From Halocafeteria seosinensis (Eukaryota > Sar > Bigyra > Bicosoecida), in the NCBI GenBank assembly GCA_001687465.1, contig LVLI01000565.1, positions 1-64,000 on the forward strand: DNA of 64,000 nucleotides, given 5' to 3'. Below are positions 32,948 to 45,024 of the stretch, piece by piece. Under the pieces are notes generated by a model. It was not told where the DNA came from. It searched no databases and saw nothing but the letters and a program-made list of their open reading frames with translations. Both the position numbers and the translations under genes were made by a program. Within the stretch, counting starts at the first letter, position 1; every line of letters starts with the position of its first letter.

Positions 32948-34641
32948 TCACGTTGTCCGTGTTGATATGCCTCGTCGACTTAGGCATAACCAGCCGGGTA
33001 GGCATGGAGTGCCGCAGTTTCTTCTTTGCTTGGCGGAAGGAGCTGCGTCAGAAAGCAACCTTTGTGAACATTTAGGGTCATGAGGCAAACCGCCCGTGCG
33101 AACATGTCGGTAAACACAGATTCTGTTTGCATCCAGCTCTTCTCCCCATGAGTTCGAAATAATTTCTTCCATGTTAGGGGAGGTAGCGCTTGACATCTTT
33201 TGCTTTTGATGCTGATATCTGTGGATCACATCTTCTGCGAGAGCCTCAATCCCCCCAGCCAAGTGCGTGTGGTCGGCAGTGCGGAGGGACATCATAGACC
33301 CCACAGCGCTTGCATCAATTCGCCCTATCCCACCTGAACTCGGCTCAGCTAGTTCTTCACCTCCTCGTATCCCAACAGCAATAAAGCTCTTAAACGTGCA
33401 TAGCCAACCGCAGGAACAACAGGACGCGACCCTGGCGACCATGGAGATACAGAATCCAGTGATAGCAAAGAAAGAAACTTTAAATATATAACCGAAAACG
33501 ATAGAAATGAACATTATTTACAATCCCAAAGCAACAAGTAGCAGAGCCGTCCGAAGTATACACGGATCACCAAAGGAACCCGAGGAAACGAAACTCCTCA
33601 AGCGAAGCCTGGACGTAGACCGCTCCTTGTTAAGAGGACGCGGTCAATTCCCCGGCCGGTGAGCTATCTGTCACATTTGTGTGTGCTGGACGTTGGGTGA
33701 GTGTATCCACATGGTGACTTCAAACATTCACAGCAACACGTATTGATACTAGAAAGATCATCCCTGTGAACCCCAAGTATCGTCTTACGGCAGTCGGAGC
33801 ACTCGCCGTCCCACTTGTATACAGGGATGTCCGTAGATGTATGTCTCTCGTCATTTGGTTGGATAAGATAAGTTTTGAATCGTTTGCAAGTCCTCTGAAT
33901 TCACATGGCACTGCAAAAGCTCAGTCTGCGCTTTAGAAAGAAGTAAGATTGGATCACCCGAAGAAATATCTTCAATATCGCAGTACTCAGTGATTAACTG
34001 TACTCACTTACGTTCGAAAGCTCAATAGTTACTCGTGGTACCGCCGAGAGAAGGTAGGTCACGAGTCCCACCACGGACCATACGGGAACAGTTATGAGTG
34101 TCTTCAGGCAATCCTGTCAATCAAGCGGGGAATCTAAGAAGCTGACTCGAGTTACGCTCTTCTTCCCTTGGGTACCTAGCAGTGGGCTGAGTGCCAGTAC
34201 GATCAGGTTTAGTAGGGGATAAAATCAATGAGACAATCCTGAGGACAGCGACCAAGACGAACGAAAAGCCTGTCGAAGCATAAATCGGCGAGGGATCAAA
34301 ATCATCTTGGTAAGTACAACCGTAGCGCACGTAACACTTTTCCACGGAACGTGCAAATTCTCCTTCTTAGAGCACTCGTCACAGGGACAGCAAAATGTCG
34401 CATATTGGCGCCTCCAAACTCTCAGAGATTTTACAATTGTACTGATTACGGTTTTTCCTGTCTCCAAGAAGACACGTCCAAGTCTTTTCCAAGGGGCCAT
34501 TAATATTTTTCCCCATTCTCCTGTGGCATTTCCTGTAACAGTACTGGGCACATTACTTGCTGCCATTAGAGTCCCCGAGGCGCCGTAAGCAGCCATCAAG
34601 GGCTGTTTTCCGTCCTCCTGCCGCTGAGGCAGTTGGAGCAT
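32948..34641 (-). CDS. Unresolved multi-exon membrane/Cys-rich gene(s)
   Basis: Several coding-looking pieces lie on this strand, but I could not join them all in frame. A first exon from ATG 34641 ends in a Cys cluster (CCPCDECSKKEN). A piece at about 34120-34280 holds a membrane segment (FSFVLVAVLRIVSLIL). An exon at about 34018-34115 holds another (VWSVVGLVTYLLSAVP), with a clean donor, GTAAGTGAG. An exon at about 33665-33890 is cysteine-rich (GECSDCRKTILG...CCCECLKSPCG). A 189-aa open frame (33514-32948) starts with a membrane segment and SCCSCGWLC. It may be one gene or two. I do not recognise the family. Conventional splice sites were not found for the 34.2-34.4 kb junction. Confidence 0.4.
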
Positions 34642-34859
34642 TTGATAGGGAGTCAGTCCCCTTATGTGAACGGTGGACGAGCGTGACTATACCGATACGC
34701 TCTCCGGAGCCTACTCTTTGCGATTTAGATCGATAGACATGGGAGAACTTTCCCAGAAACGGGCAAAAACATTGGGTGAACACTCCGTCATACATAAGAA
34801 AAGCTTCCATAGTAAATGCTGGAGTGCATTGAGCATTGGGTGTATTTTCAGGTTGAGAG

Positions 34860-36674
34860 TCAATGCTCTTTATAAAGCGTAAACTCATCCAACAGGCTGT
34901 CGTCTTTAGATGCATGGAATCCCCAGTGCAGAGTAGTAGAGTTATAAATCGTCAACATGCCATATCCGAAGTTAGCATTATTCTTCATAACGTTCCACTC
35001 GGGGTGTTGCTCAAACCAGTAGGGCGTGTGCCATTCCGTGTTTCCTGCTGCGCCGTTTACGATGTACGTAGTAGCTTTCGGATTGTTGTACGTCTTTTCT
35101 GCTACAGTTTTGTAGACGGGCCATTGGCGTTCGTAAGAATGCTGATGTCCGCAGAAGTAGATGTCAACTTGATACTTCTTAAACAGATCTTCCACCGCCT
35201 TAGACAGGGCTGCAGGAGGTCCAGTAAGGTTACCGTCTTTATTAACATTCAGTATACTATATACAGGGCGGTGACCTCCAACAAGAATCCATGGCCGAAG
35301 ATGACGAGAGGCGTTAGCTTCACGCAAGTCACGTTCCAACCACTCAAGCTGATTGCCAAAGCCGCCATTCTTGAACATATGAAGAATCTCATCATGCGGG
35401 GCTCCTTCGAAATCTGTCTCGGTGTCAATATTCACAAAGTGAACGGGACCATAATTAAAGCTGTACCACATGTTTTCACCGTGAGCTCCACTCTCCTCCG
35501 CCGGCATGCGGAACCGACTGTTGTAAGCGGTGAAATTCTGTAAGGACTGTCCGTAGGTGCTATTGAGCACGCATGGAAGCGAGTGGCACTCAGCTGCAGA
35601 ATCATTGTAGACAGTCAACCAGGTAGTGAATAACGGGGCAGCACGGTGAGGTAGAAGAAAGCCATACCTTCATGATTGCCAGGAAGCACCATGTACGGCT
35701 TGTACGCAGTAACATTCTCCATCCACCTCATGTACTCATTCCACGTCTGTTTAGTTCCAGTCACCGAAATATAAGATTCCAGGATGGAAGCCGTTCGCTT
35801 AAGCGGAGCCGTACCTTTTCATAGTAGAATTCCGTCAGGTGGTGAACAAAGGCATCATCGGCATAGCTCTGTGTCAGTAAGAGCAAATTGCGTGTGATTC
35901 TATCAACCCACGTAAATTTTACTCCCGTAAAACTTACGATATCCCCTAAATGCCAAATAAGCGAATACTGCAACCACGCGGGGATACACTTCATAAGTAT
36001 TGGATCATGAATTGTGCCACTGAAAAAAAAACATACGTCAGTGTATCGCCGATCAATCGCTGCGCGCGTATTATCACTGTTATAAATTCCCATGTCACCT
36101 GCATCCGGACTAAAAACGACCCACACAGGATGACATAAATAAATAAAAACATAATTGCATAGGAAGACGTACCGTATACCATGAGTGTTAATGGAAGTTG
36201 TCCTTCACCTTCCGGTGCCGTAACAAAAGAGTATTCGTTACTGAAGCCAGCGTCAGCATCGCCGACGATGTAGTAGTACCTAGTACCGGGTTGCAATTGC
36301 TGGAGTACGACATGATGGTTCCACGTCTCCAAGTAGGAAGAGGATCTACCAATTGCTTGGTGCGGGTAGTGGCCGCTTTGGTTACCGTATTTAACCATTG
36401 ACGTCGCCGTTTCGCTATCGGTTAGCCAACTGATAGACATGCCATTACTTATTCCTGAGGATGTCTGACCTGCTAAGGCTATGTGAATCTGCTGAGGCAG
36501 ATTGTTGCCAGATTTACTGGATGAACCGCGTAAATGAGCCTTCAGGGCACTACCCGGTGCCATTTGCTGAGCAGAGAATCGCGCTCCAAAGGTCTCCTGT
36601 TCCTCTCCCCGGGCCCCAAAGGCAACAGAGAGGGCCACCATGAGTGGTAGTATGATAACTTTGTGCAAGAGCAT
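34860..36674 (-). CDS. Secreted purple acid phosphatase, copy 2
   Basis: Seven exons by joining frames, in transcript order: 36674-36173, 36098-36037, 35967-35938, 35868-35815, 35746-35668, 35593-34860. That is six coding exons, 486 aa, exactly the length of copy 1. The start was chosen at the signal peptide MLLHKVIILPLMVALSVAFG, although the frame is open for 61 further codons upstream. Metal-binding motifs are intact: GDMG, GDISYADD, GNHE, VGGHRP and GHQHSYER. Compared with copy 1 it lacks the intron near SAQQ but has an extra one between GDI and SYADD, leaving a 30-nt exon. Confidence 0.93.
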
Positions 36675-37352
36675 CGTTCTTACCCTCACATGGAAAATAC
36701 CGTAATGGAGCAGTCCGCGGAGTCGCTTCTGAGCGCTGCTCCTCCTCCCAACTGTGCAAGTCAAGGAACTCAGGATTCCTTGAGATAGATAAATAGGCTC
36801 ACTGCACACATCAATCTGCGCAGATTTTCGAAGGATAGACCGGGACCGTCCATTCATGGTGGCAAAACAAGCTAGCCCTCCGGCGGCCTCCGCTCAGTAG
36901 TGTGTGAAAAGATTGTCCTGTCGCGGTGGCATTTTTGAAGTTGGTCCTTGTTTTAGTCTCTGTTTGCGTCTAGTTGATGCATTTTATGCGTCTAACTATG
37001 TTGAATTAGTCTGCCTTTTCTTAGAGTTGGTCTCTTTGAGTTTCATTCAAAGTGTAGGGCAGTAGTATAGCTCTGCATACGGGGGAACAAACTGTACTTT
37101 CTTTGAACTCCTGGGGCATTCAAAGGTAAGACGGCTCTTTTTACAGTATGTTTAGGATATTACACATCCGCACAGTATGTTCGATGGACAAAATTGTTGT
37201 TTATCCCTCCATTAATGGATAGTCTTGTGTCCCATAGTTCCTTGGAAGGCATGAAAATGGCTACCAAAGACAGTGGTTAACGGGCGTGGAACACCTACAT
37301 CGTCAATTCCTCCGTTTCCATTGTTTATGTCCTGACAGATTGAACGGATGAC
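36675..37352. promoter_or_regulatory. Divergent intergenic region, phosphatase 2/PP2A B''
   Basis: 678 bp between divergent starts. The phosphatase-strand frame remains open to 36857. The sequence GTGAGGGTAAGAACG just before the signal-peptide ATG might be a 5'-UTR splice donor. No other element was recognised. Confidence 0.35.
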
Positions 37353-40320
37353 ATGGCGTCGACCTCGGCACACGCAAAGCCGTCCATTCGGCTTGATCTT
37401 GTGAGCGACAGTAGTGATGAGGAGCGGTACCACTCTCCCCGACGGGATGACAACAGGACCTTACCCTCTTCACCATCTCAAACCACGGATGTAGCCGCGG
37501 CTCGAACTAAAATGGAGGAACTGTTTCTTCAATGGATCTCTATGGGTGGAACTCGAGAACTTATAAGGGGAATGATTGGAGATTTGAAAGAAAACAAGTC
37601 GATAGAGATCCCAACACTGTCTTTGTCGTCCTCAAGGTCCTCCCTTGTTTCTCCAAGGAGTGGTGGGTCCTCTTCTGCACGGCATGGGCATGCTGTCAAG
37701 ACTCCCCCTATTTCTCCGGGAAAGGGTGGTAAAGGAAAACACTTTACTCCTGAGGAGGGTAGCCCGGATCACTTTTCCTTTGGTAAGTTTCGGTACTTCA
37801 TCGTTCCTGTCGTGCTCCCTGATCAACACTGCGTGGATTTTTTGCAGAGGATAAGGCTGAACAAGCGCCGATAGCAGAAGGCGTCGCTGAGAAATGGCCA
37901 ACAAGCTCCGTGTCAACTCCTGCGAAGACAACACATAGTCCGTCGCATACCTCCTCAACCCCTCCGACACCCCGTGCCCATGCTCCCACTATTCGATCTG
38001 CTGCGAATGAGATGTCCACAAGCCAGAAACAACCCGCGAAAACAGTAAGCTTTGTTTTCCTAACTATGCTAAATTGTCGGTGTTACGTTATTGGGGTTTC
38101 TACAGGAGCGAATCCCTCAATTCTTTTACCCTGGAGAAGGAGGACGTGGAAGAGGGCGTCCTATGCTCGGCGAAGCGTTAGAGGACAAACTGGTACGTTC
38201 TATTCTAGACTGTTCGTTTGTGAATAGTAACTGCTTTGACTCCTCAAGTTCTCTGCAGCCGTTGATCCTTCAAATTTGGCGACGTAACTTACATGAAGAT
38301 GACTCAGCATCCAATGGGTCAGAAGAGGCCCCCGAGAATGTTCCGGGTGGCAATGAGCTCATAGACATTGTCGGGGTAAGAATACCGAAGAAGGACGCAA
38401 TGGCGTCGTTGCCGGTTGAACAGTTCGCTGCAGTCGCGAAGACCTTGTGCGGGTTCCCATCGTTTTTCGCTGCTCCGTTGTTTAGGAGGGTCCGACACCA
38501 GTTTGGATCTCGACATTTACGAAAAGACGGCACCAGTAACAACCCGTTATCAAAGGAGATCGACGAAGCCACACGCGCGGGAGTAAATGCATGGAATAGT
38601 CCTATACCCAACCTCGGTGACCACATAGAGGAGTCAGACGACTCCGAGAAAAAAGACGATCAGGAGAACGAAGAAAAAACAAGTGCTGCTAATTTGCCCC
38701 CAAACCAGCCATCTCAATGGGCTAAACGCCCTCCTTCAGCTGCCGACAAAGCGTTTGACGTGAAAGAAAATAAGAATAAGCTTATACCTGAAGACGAACC
38801 AACAAAGACGGAGGAGGATGACCGTGACACATCTGGCAAGATCCAACTGTGTACGTTTCTTCACTATTGGAGAATGGAAATGGAACCGTTCGATTATTAT
38901 GACAGATTTTTCCGCCTTATATCTCAAAGAGGGGCGGCTCCAAGAAACAACGGCAAGAGAGGAATCGTGGCTGCAGACTTTATGCCATTCCTGGAAGAGC
39001 TTTTGGCGTTCCATCCGGGCTTGGCATTCCTGGAACGAACGCCAGAGTTCCAAGAAAAATATGCTAGAACAGTAATAGCGAGGATATTTTATATGCTTGA
39101 TCATTATGCCCGACAAGTTATAAATTGCCGATCGTTGAGGCGATCGAACCTCCTACAGGCATTCCATACGGTATGTGTGGCTCTACCTTAACCTTTCAGG
39201 AAAACGCTGGTATTTGGGATTCATTAATATCGCAGGTAGACATGGAAGATGACATTAATGTTGTGAACGATTACTTTAGTTATGAACATTTCTATGTGCT
39301 ATACTGCAAGTTTTGGGAATTGGATTCAGATCATGATTTTCTTCTTACTCGGGAAGACTTGAACAGAATGACTGATTTAACTCAAACGGTTTTAGGTACG
39401 CGGTCTAAGATGTTTGGCTGGTTTTTTGTGTTCTTTGTGAGACACACCGATTACTGTCCTGCAGATCGAGTCTTTGAGGAAGCCGGAAGGCCATTCACAA
39501 GTGGACAACGTGGCAAGATGGGCTATGAGGATTTTATCTGTTTCCTCATTAGCGAGGAAGACAAAACATCTGAAGCCGCACTCCGATACTGGTTTAACGT
39601 GGTGGATATCAATGCCGATGGAGTAATCACACCCGATGAAATGCGACATTTTTACCGGGAACAACATGCCCGTATGGTGGAGCTAGGGTTAGAGGCCGTA
39701 TCGTTTGAAGATTTACTCATTCAAATGAATGATCTCTTAAGTCCAGGTAGGTGTGTGAGTGTAGTAGGGTCGATTTGCTTCGACACTTAGCTTGGCGATC
39801 CCGCAGAGGAGTTTGGTGTTTTCAAATGGAAGCACTTTATTCATCCGGACAGATGCAAGCTAACTGGTGTACTGTTTAGCGCCTTGTTTAGTTTGTCGAA
39901 GTTTCAAGCTTACGAAGCCAGAGAGGCTGTACTGGTAAAGCAACAGTTGAATACGGAAGGCGTTACGTACGTAATTGCATCCGCAGTCTTCAAGAGATAG
40001 AATACCGAGAAACTAATTGCGTATGTGCTTCTACTCCTTCCTGCAGCCAATGGGATCGTTATGCCTCGATCGAATATATTCGCTTAGCGGATGAAGACGA
40101 AGAAATCCAAGAAAGCGGAGGTATGTCCTCTGTTGCACCTCGTTTTGTTTCCAAGTAGCACATTCATATTGCCATCGCTGCAGATTTGTCAACAGAGTTA
40201 GAAGGAATGCGTGTAGACGACCGGGGTGGGTTTGCTCTCGACGATGACAATTTTGGTTATGACGGAGGGTTTGACCTTCCTGCACATTTAGACTCGTTTT
40301 CAGCCACGATAGGCAGATAG
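37353..40320 (+). CDS. PP2A regulatory subunit B'' (EF-hand, PPP2R3 type)
   Basis: Eight exons: 37353-37782, 37848-38044, 38106-38192, 38259-39170, 39236-39746, 39807-39966, 40047-40120, 40184-40320; 835 aa. The core matches PPP2R3: IPQFFYPGEG, FYMLDHYARQVINCRSLRRS, DYFSYEHFYVLYCKFWELD and EEDKTSEAALRYWFNVVD, ending in QWDRYASIEYIRLA. Two EF-hand loops are visible (DSDHDFLLTRED and DINADGVITPDE). B'' subunits target PP2A in a calcium-sensitive way, for example to cell-cycle or cytoskeletal substrates. The first 230 residues are serine-rich and poorly conserved. A 29-nt intron at 39171 was considered and rejected in favour of a 65-nt one. Confidence 0.92.
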
Positions 40321-40448
40321 ACTCCAAAATCACACACCACCACCTTCACAGCATTGGCCACCATAACCCTTCATGTATACTTCGAGTAGCGACGCTTGAC
40401 TGTTGTTGAGTGGTTTGTCTGTGTCTATACGTTTATGCTGCGTCATTA

Positions 40449-41098
40449 ATGGAGAGGGACTGGATAATGACTGAATGCTTGACGGATCTCGAGGACATCG
40501 TGATCAAGGCTTCTTCCACCCTGAAGCGCGATACAGCCGAGTATGGACCTCGTAACGCTCTGAATGATGAACCTGATTCATGTTGGAGCTCTGATCAAGT
40601 AAGTGTATTCTGATTGTGCTGGACCGTGTGTTGTGATGATTGAAGTGTCTTTGCAGGGACTACCGCAATACTTGGATTTCAACTTTAAACACTATGTCAA
40701 TGTCACAACGGTATCCTTGACTTTTCAGGGAGGATTTGTAGGCTCGGTACGTGATCCTCGAGGGAGCTCTGGTGAATGATTCCACCACCTCCATCTCTGC
40801 TGCCGCAGGAAATCAAATTCTATGGGACATCCAGTTCCAAGCGAAGCGATTTAACGTATTATGACACTCGGTACGCTGAGGACTCTAACGACGAGCAAAC
40901 GTAAGTTCAGTATGATCCCATAAATGCTGAGTAAAAGGAGTGCTCATTTTAAGTCTATGCTGCTCGCGCAGTTTTGACGTCAACATAAATGGGATCCAGA
41001 GGCTGAGAATCGAGTTTACGAGCTCGTCCGATTTCTACGGACGAGTTATAGTGTATCATGTCGGAATTTTTGGCGAGATGACTGAGCTTGAGGGATGA
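40449..41098 (+). CDS. NR2C2AP: NR2C2AP-like galactose-binding-fold protein
   Basis: Four exons: 40449-40598, 40657-40746, 40809-40900, 40972-41098; 152 aa. SSTLKRDTAEYGPRNALNDE then CWSSDQGLPQYLDFNF, FQGGFVGSEIKFYG and SSDFYGRVIVYHVGIFGE align block for block with vertebrate NR2C2AP (TRA16). The fold is an F5/8 type C-like jelly roll. The animal protein was described as a partner of nuclear receptor TR4, but the gene is far more widespread than nuclear receptors, so the ancestral role is unknown. ATG 40467 is an alternative start. Confidence 0.82.
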
Positions 41099-41729
41099 GA
41101 TTTGAGTTGTCTGCTGAGATATGTCACCGATATCAGGAGACTACAACTTGTGTCAGGTCATCGTCAAGTCTGGGAAAATGTTGCGAGAAGTCGAACTCGG
41201 TCGCGGCCCTAGATGGGGCGAGTAGACTTCTCCGGAATCCGCATGGCTATGATGCCATGGCGAAGTGTGGCGTAGCAGTGAGAGGCACGGTGTGGGCTAT
41301 GGGCGCTGGATGTGAGTGAGGCTCATGGAATGTGTGGCATGGTACACCTGGCACTTACTTAAACCAGCCAACCCATTCGAAACTAGTTGTTTGATCTACG
41401 TACTAGAATTATAGCGAGACGCAAGAATTCCTCAGTCCCCACTTCCGATGGACACTGTGTGTAGAGTTCCAGTCCGTAACGACATGCCATACATGACTCC
41501 TCACCCATCTTCACAAAAGGTTAGCTCAAGCTGCTCAGCCTCCTCAGGTTGTACCAGGTAGTTAACATTACAGTAGAGTTAGGGACATTTCCGGATTGTT
41601 CTTCGATACCAAAAAAGAAATCGAAGACAGGATTATACAGCTGCTTCGGAGCACTTCCCTCAAAAGAAAAAGCGCTCAGAAGTTTTGTGAAGCCCGCAGA
41701 AAAAGAAGTGTAACGAATCGTTACTAACG
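41099..41729. other. Intergenic stretch
   Basis: 631 bp between two genes on the same strand. Only short unconnected open frames; no feature recognised. Confidence 0.35.
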
Positions 41730-42191
41730 ATGGCTGCTGGCCCCTCAGACATCTACTTCTATGGAAAGGAGAGGCAAAAAAAGTATTTCTATTTGTCAAA
41801 CTTTTACCCAGCTGCATTTGAACTGGATGAGAAAACTTGGCCAACATCGGAGCATTACTTCCAAGCGATGAAGTTCCCCGAGGACGCCATACAAGAGCGT
41901 ATTCGGCAAGCTCCGAACCCAACGAGGGCAAAACAAATAGGTAGGTCGAGGGCATTTCCCCTACGCGCTGACTGGAACGACGTTAAAGAAGATGTGATGA
42001 GGCGTGCGTTGCGTGCGAAATTCGAGCAAAACCCGGAGTTGCGGGACCAGCTAATGGCAACTCATCCCGCCACTTTGGTTGAAGACGCTCCTACCGATGC
42101 GTATTGGGGTATCGGAAAGGATTCGAATGGCAAGAATCGCCTTGGAGTCCTCTTAATGGAATTACGCGACCAGCTTCGCGAGGAGACGTAG
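41730..42191 (+). CDS. NADAR/YbiA-like domain protein
   Basis: Single exon, 153 aa, a stand-alone domain. Diagnostic blocks are FLSNFYP-like YLSNFYPAAFELD, WPTSEHYFQAMKF, RADWNDVKEDVMRRALRAKF and the C-terminal YWGIGKDSNGKNRLGVLLME. YbiA-type enzymes are N-glycosidases that hydrolyse reactive early riboflavin-pathway intermediates. Related NADAR proteins cleave ADP-ribose from guanine in DNA. Both the glutamate of SEHYFQ and the W-G-G tail are present. It is intronless in an intron-rich region, with a bacterial-like size and architecture, which allows but does not prove horizontal acquisition. Confidence 0.9.
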   Translation: MAAGPSDIYFYGKERQKKYFYLSNFYPAAFELDEKTWPTSEHYFQAMKFPEDAIQERIRQAPNPTRAKQIGRSRAFPLRADWNDVKEDVMRRALRAKFEQNPELRDQLMATHPATLVEDAPTDAYWGIGKDSNGKNRLGVLLMELRDQLREET

Positions 42192-42354
42192 AAAACAGTC
42201 TGTAGAGGTCGACATACAAACTGAAGCCATCTACCAAAAAGATCTCTAGATAAAGGCAGGACTGAAGCAGTCATCACAGTCATGGAGCGCAGAAATAATG
42301 GCCCATCCTATCCCCTTGAGTGCGTTTCTACGATAGAACTTCTTGAGCGGAGAG

Positions 42355-43961
42355 TTATACCTTTCGTTTCTTCTCCTTCGTGGTGTCAGTGCCATCTGCC
42401 GCCTCACACGTACTCGTTGGCTGCTCTAGTTCATCTAGCACTATTGAAGGGATTGCCGGATATTTTTCCAAGTCAAGATCATCTTGAGTCAATATGTCCA
42501 CGTTTCGGTCAGAAGATGAAAAGCATTCGGAAAACGCAGCGCTCAATGAGTTTGTTTCCTGTGAAACTAGCTCCACGTTCTGTCCTTGTTTGCGAAGTCT
42601 AAACAGATACACGCCTTGAATCGTAGCAACGTAAAGCTTGATGACTTCTTGATTCGCAAACCATACGGTACGTGGTTGTGCATGACTGTCCAAATTGCCG
42701 GAATGCCGTAGTGTTTCTTCTGGCGTAACTTCATAAAAGAGTACCTCTGGTCGATCAGTAATACACACGGCGATCAAACCGCTTGGTTGATCTTCAACAA
42801 TTCGCTGTACGATCGGTATACGGTGGGTAGCATGTGATGCCTCTGTGTTCACCGGTTGTACTGCTGGTGTAGGGAGATCTATCGCACAAACCTCTTGCCC
42901 CGTTTGCCAATTCCACAACCTTAGCGTGCCGTCGGCTCCTCCGGACACTAGCAGATTGTCAGCATTCTGCAGAACGAGGACTTGATTGAGGAAGGCTGTA
43001 TGTCCAAGACAGAAGGATTCAATAATTTCACTCGTTGGAAACCTCGATACTCGAATCTTTTGGTCCTTATCTGCTGTGATGATGTGACTGCGCTTGGGGC
43101 TCACCACCTGCAATACGGAATGATTCACGATGATGACTTGGGCCTTATAGTTTTTAAGTACAAGGGCTTACCATATCCATTATCATGGAACTCGTATGAC
43201 CTAAAAGCTTTCTGTCCTTGCTCGAAATATCCTCGAGAGGATACGCCGTCACTTCTCCATTCAATTGGCCAACCAAGACGATAGAACCTATTCCGTCCAG
43301 CTTCGTAATGCACAACACGCATGGTTTCTTCTCCATTCGTCTGCACAGTGGTGTATACCCTCTTCCAGATTTGTGCGAGCGTAAGAATTGGTATCAAAAC
43401 TCTTACCGATGATGTAACACAGTGCCGTCCTTGGCAGCGACAGCTACGAGTTGCTTATCCCAGCCCGCTGTGAAGATTGCCGTTTGGCCGTCCAATTCGG
43501 CCACGGCAAGCCCAACAATCCTATCGTCGTGTACCGTCTTAATGACCCGACTTGTATGTCCTCTGTGGACACATAGCGGGCCAGGTAACAACATTCATGA
43601 ATTGCATGGATGAACGACCACAATACCACATACTGGTCTGTCGTGCCGCTCGATCGCTCCACTACAAGTACGCTCTTTCCGACTGAAAGAGCGACGACGG
43701 AAGCGTCTCCATTCTGCGCAAACCTCATGATTTCCCTCTTGTGCCTGTATAAAGCTAACAAATTCCCACAATATCTGACGCCCTCTTTGTGAACTTCACC
43801 TTCACAACATGAATTTTCTGGCCTCCTCCAAGGAGCACGATAGACAGGCAGATACGTGAACACGCTGGAGACAACGAGGAGCTAATCTCTGCTGTCAATG
43901 GCGAGAATACCACCAATATTAGCTCAAACGCAAGGTTACAAGCGGTTGTGAAGAGCTCCAA
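42355..43961 (-). CDS. WDR4: tRNA m7G46 methyltransferase WD-repeat subunit (WDR4/Trm82)
   Basis: Resolved exons in transcript order: 43744(?)-43634, 43562-43407, 43340-43172, 43107-42355. The 5' exon carrying the start codon is unresolved. The signature is SHIITADKDQKIRVSRFP then ESFCLGHTAFLNQV and GGADGTLRLWNWQTG, aligning with human WDR4 blades. The preceding repeats read HTSRVIKTV and AGWDKQLVAV. WDR4/Trm82 is a nuclear beta-propeller that holds the catalytic METTL1/Trm8 subunit for m7G46 formation in tRNA variable loops. The C terminus is acidic to basic (KEKKRKV). The upper boundary given is only the limit of open frame. Confidence 0.82.
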
Positions 43962-44108
43962 CCAAAGCTACAAACTTTTATGATACTTGGCACAAGATTG
44001 ATTTACCAAGTTCATGGCCTTGTGTTGTTTTATACATCGAAAGGTGCTTTCTCTCTTATTGTATAGTTCTCCAAAGTACAGAATACTCGTTCGGAGCAGC
44101 CTGCAACG

Positions 44109-44724
44109 ATGAAGCTTGTAAGGTAAGTACAAGCGACCAAGAGGGCTGGAGCAGTAGGAAAATGCCCCCAGTCATCGTGACCCTACCCTTTTTGTTGTTT
44201 TTCTCCCCTTCGTGTACCCTGTGAATTCGGACGATTTTTATGGCTTATTACACTCAAGCTGTATATTCATTGTGCCATATATCCCGTATGGGTCTACAGG
44301 TTTTTAATGAAACTGGCCAACGAGACGGTCACTGTGGAACTTAAAAATGGCACAGTACTACATGGGACAGTCTCAGGTAAGGAACCCGATTTTGAGTCAT
44401 CAAGCTGTTTTCGAAGTATCTAAGTCCCTTTTGGACCTCTTTGCAGGTGTTGATATCAGTATGAACACTCACTTACGTAATGTCAAGGTCACGGTCAAAG
44501 GAGGAAACCCAGTACACATGGACTCGATCAGTATCCGAGGCAATAACATTAGATACTTTATCCTGCCAGACTCGCTTAATTTAGATACCTTATTAGTTGA
44601 TGATACACCCAAGGAAAAACCCCAAGACAAAACAGCCGGAAGGGGTCGTGGACGTGGACGAGGAGCGCCCAGAGGAGGCGGTGGTAGAGGCCGCGGTCGA
44701 GGTGGAAGGGCGCGAGGGCGTTGA
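44109..44724 (+). CDS. SNRPD1: Small nuclear ribonucleoprotein Sm D1
   Basis: Three exons: 44109-44122 (14 nt), 44300-44376, 44447-44724; 122 aa. [20 protein letters not shown] then [19 protein letters not shown] is the Sm1 motif of SmD1. Sm2 is [17 protein letters not shown], and the tail is a GRGRGRG-type RG repeat, the symmetric dimethylarginine site bound by SMN. SmD1 is one of seven ring subunits on U1, U2, U4 and U5 snRNAs. The first intron (44123-44299) is 177 nt, more than double the regional norm. It is divergent from WDR4. Confidence 0.96.
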
Positions 44725-45024
44725 AAATCCCTCGTTATCCTTGCACCAGCGTCGAACGGAGACATCATCGTCGAACGCCGCTGTCTCTGTTCAAAACAAC
44801 AGCAGTGTGACCCGTGGAGTAACTTGGTTCTCTTCTGTAGCGATGGCCGCCATGCTGGATAACATCTTTTAGTTAGCGTACCTCTCAAGACGCAACACTT
44901 TTCGATGCTTTGGAATACGAAGTCCATAAGTTTGGAAGCTTTTTTACATCCGGGACCAGTTGCTTGCTTCCATTCTGATAAGACTAGTATAGCATTTCCT
45001 AGATGCCTCAGATAGAGGGGTAAT
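44725..45024. other. Convergent intergenic stretch
   Basis: 300 bp between the SmD1 and syntaxin 5 stop codons, where the two 3' UTRs meet. Nothing else was recognised. Confidence 0.35.

Noticed and set aside
39171-39199. 29-nt intron (GTATGT...TTTCAG) in the PP2A B'' gene
   Set aside because: It keeps frame, but the longer 65-nt choice (39171-39235) also keeps frame and gives SNLLQAFHT-VDMEDDIN, the same spacing to the FSYEHFYVLYC block as in known B'' subunits.
44123-44299. Intronic snoRNA in SmD1
   Set aside because: I looked for box C (RUGAUGA) and box D (CUGA) near the intron ends and for an H/ACA hairpin tail and found neither.
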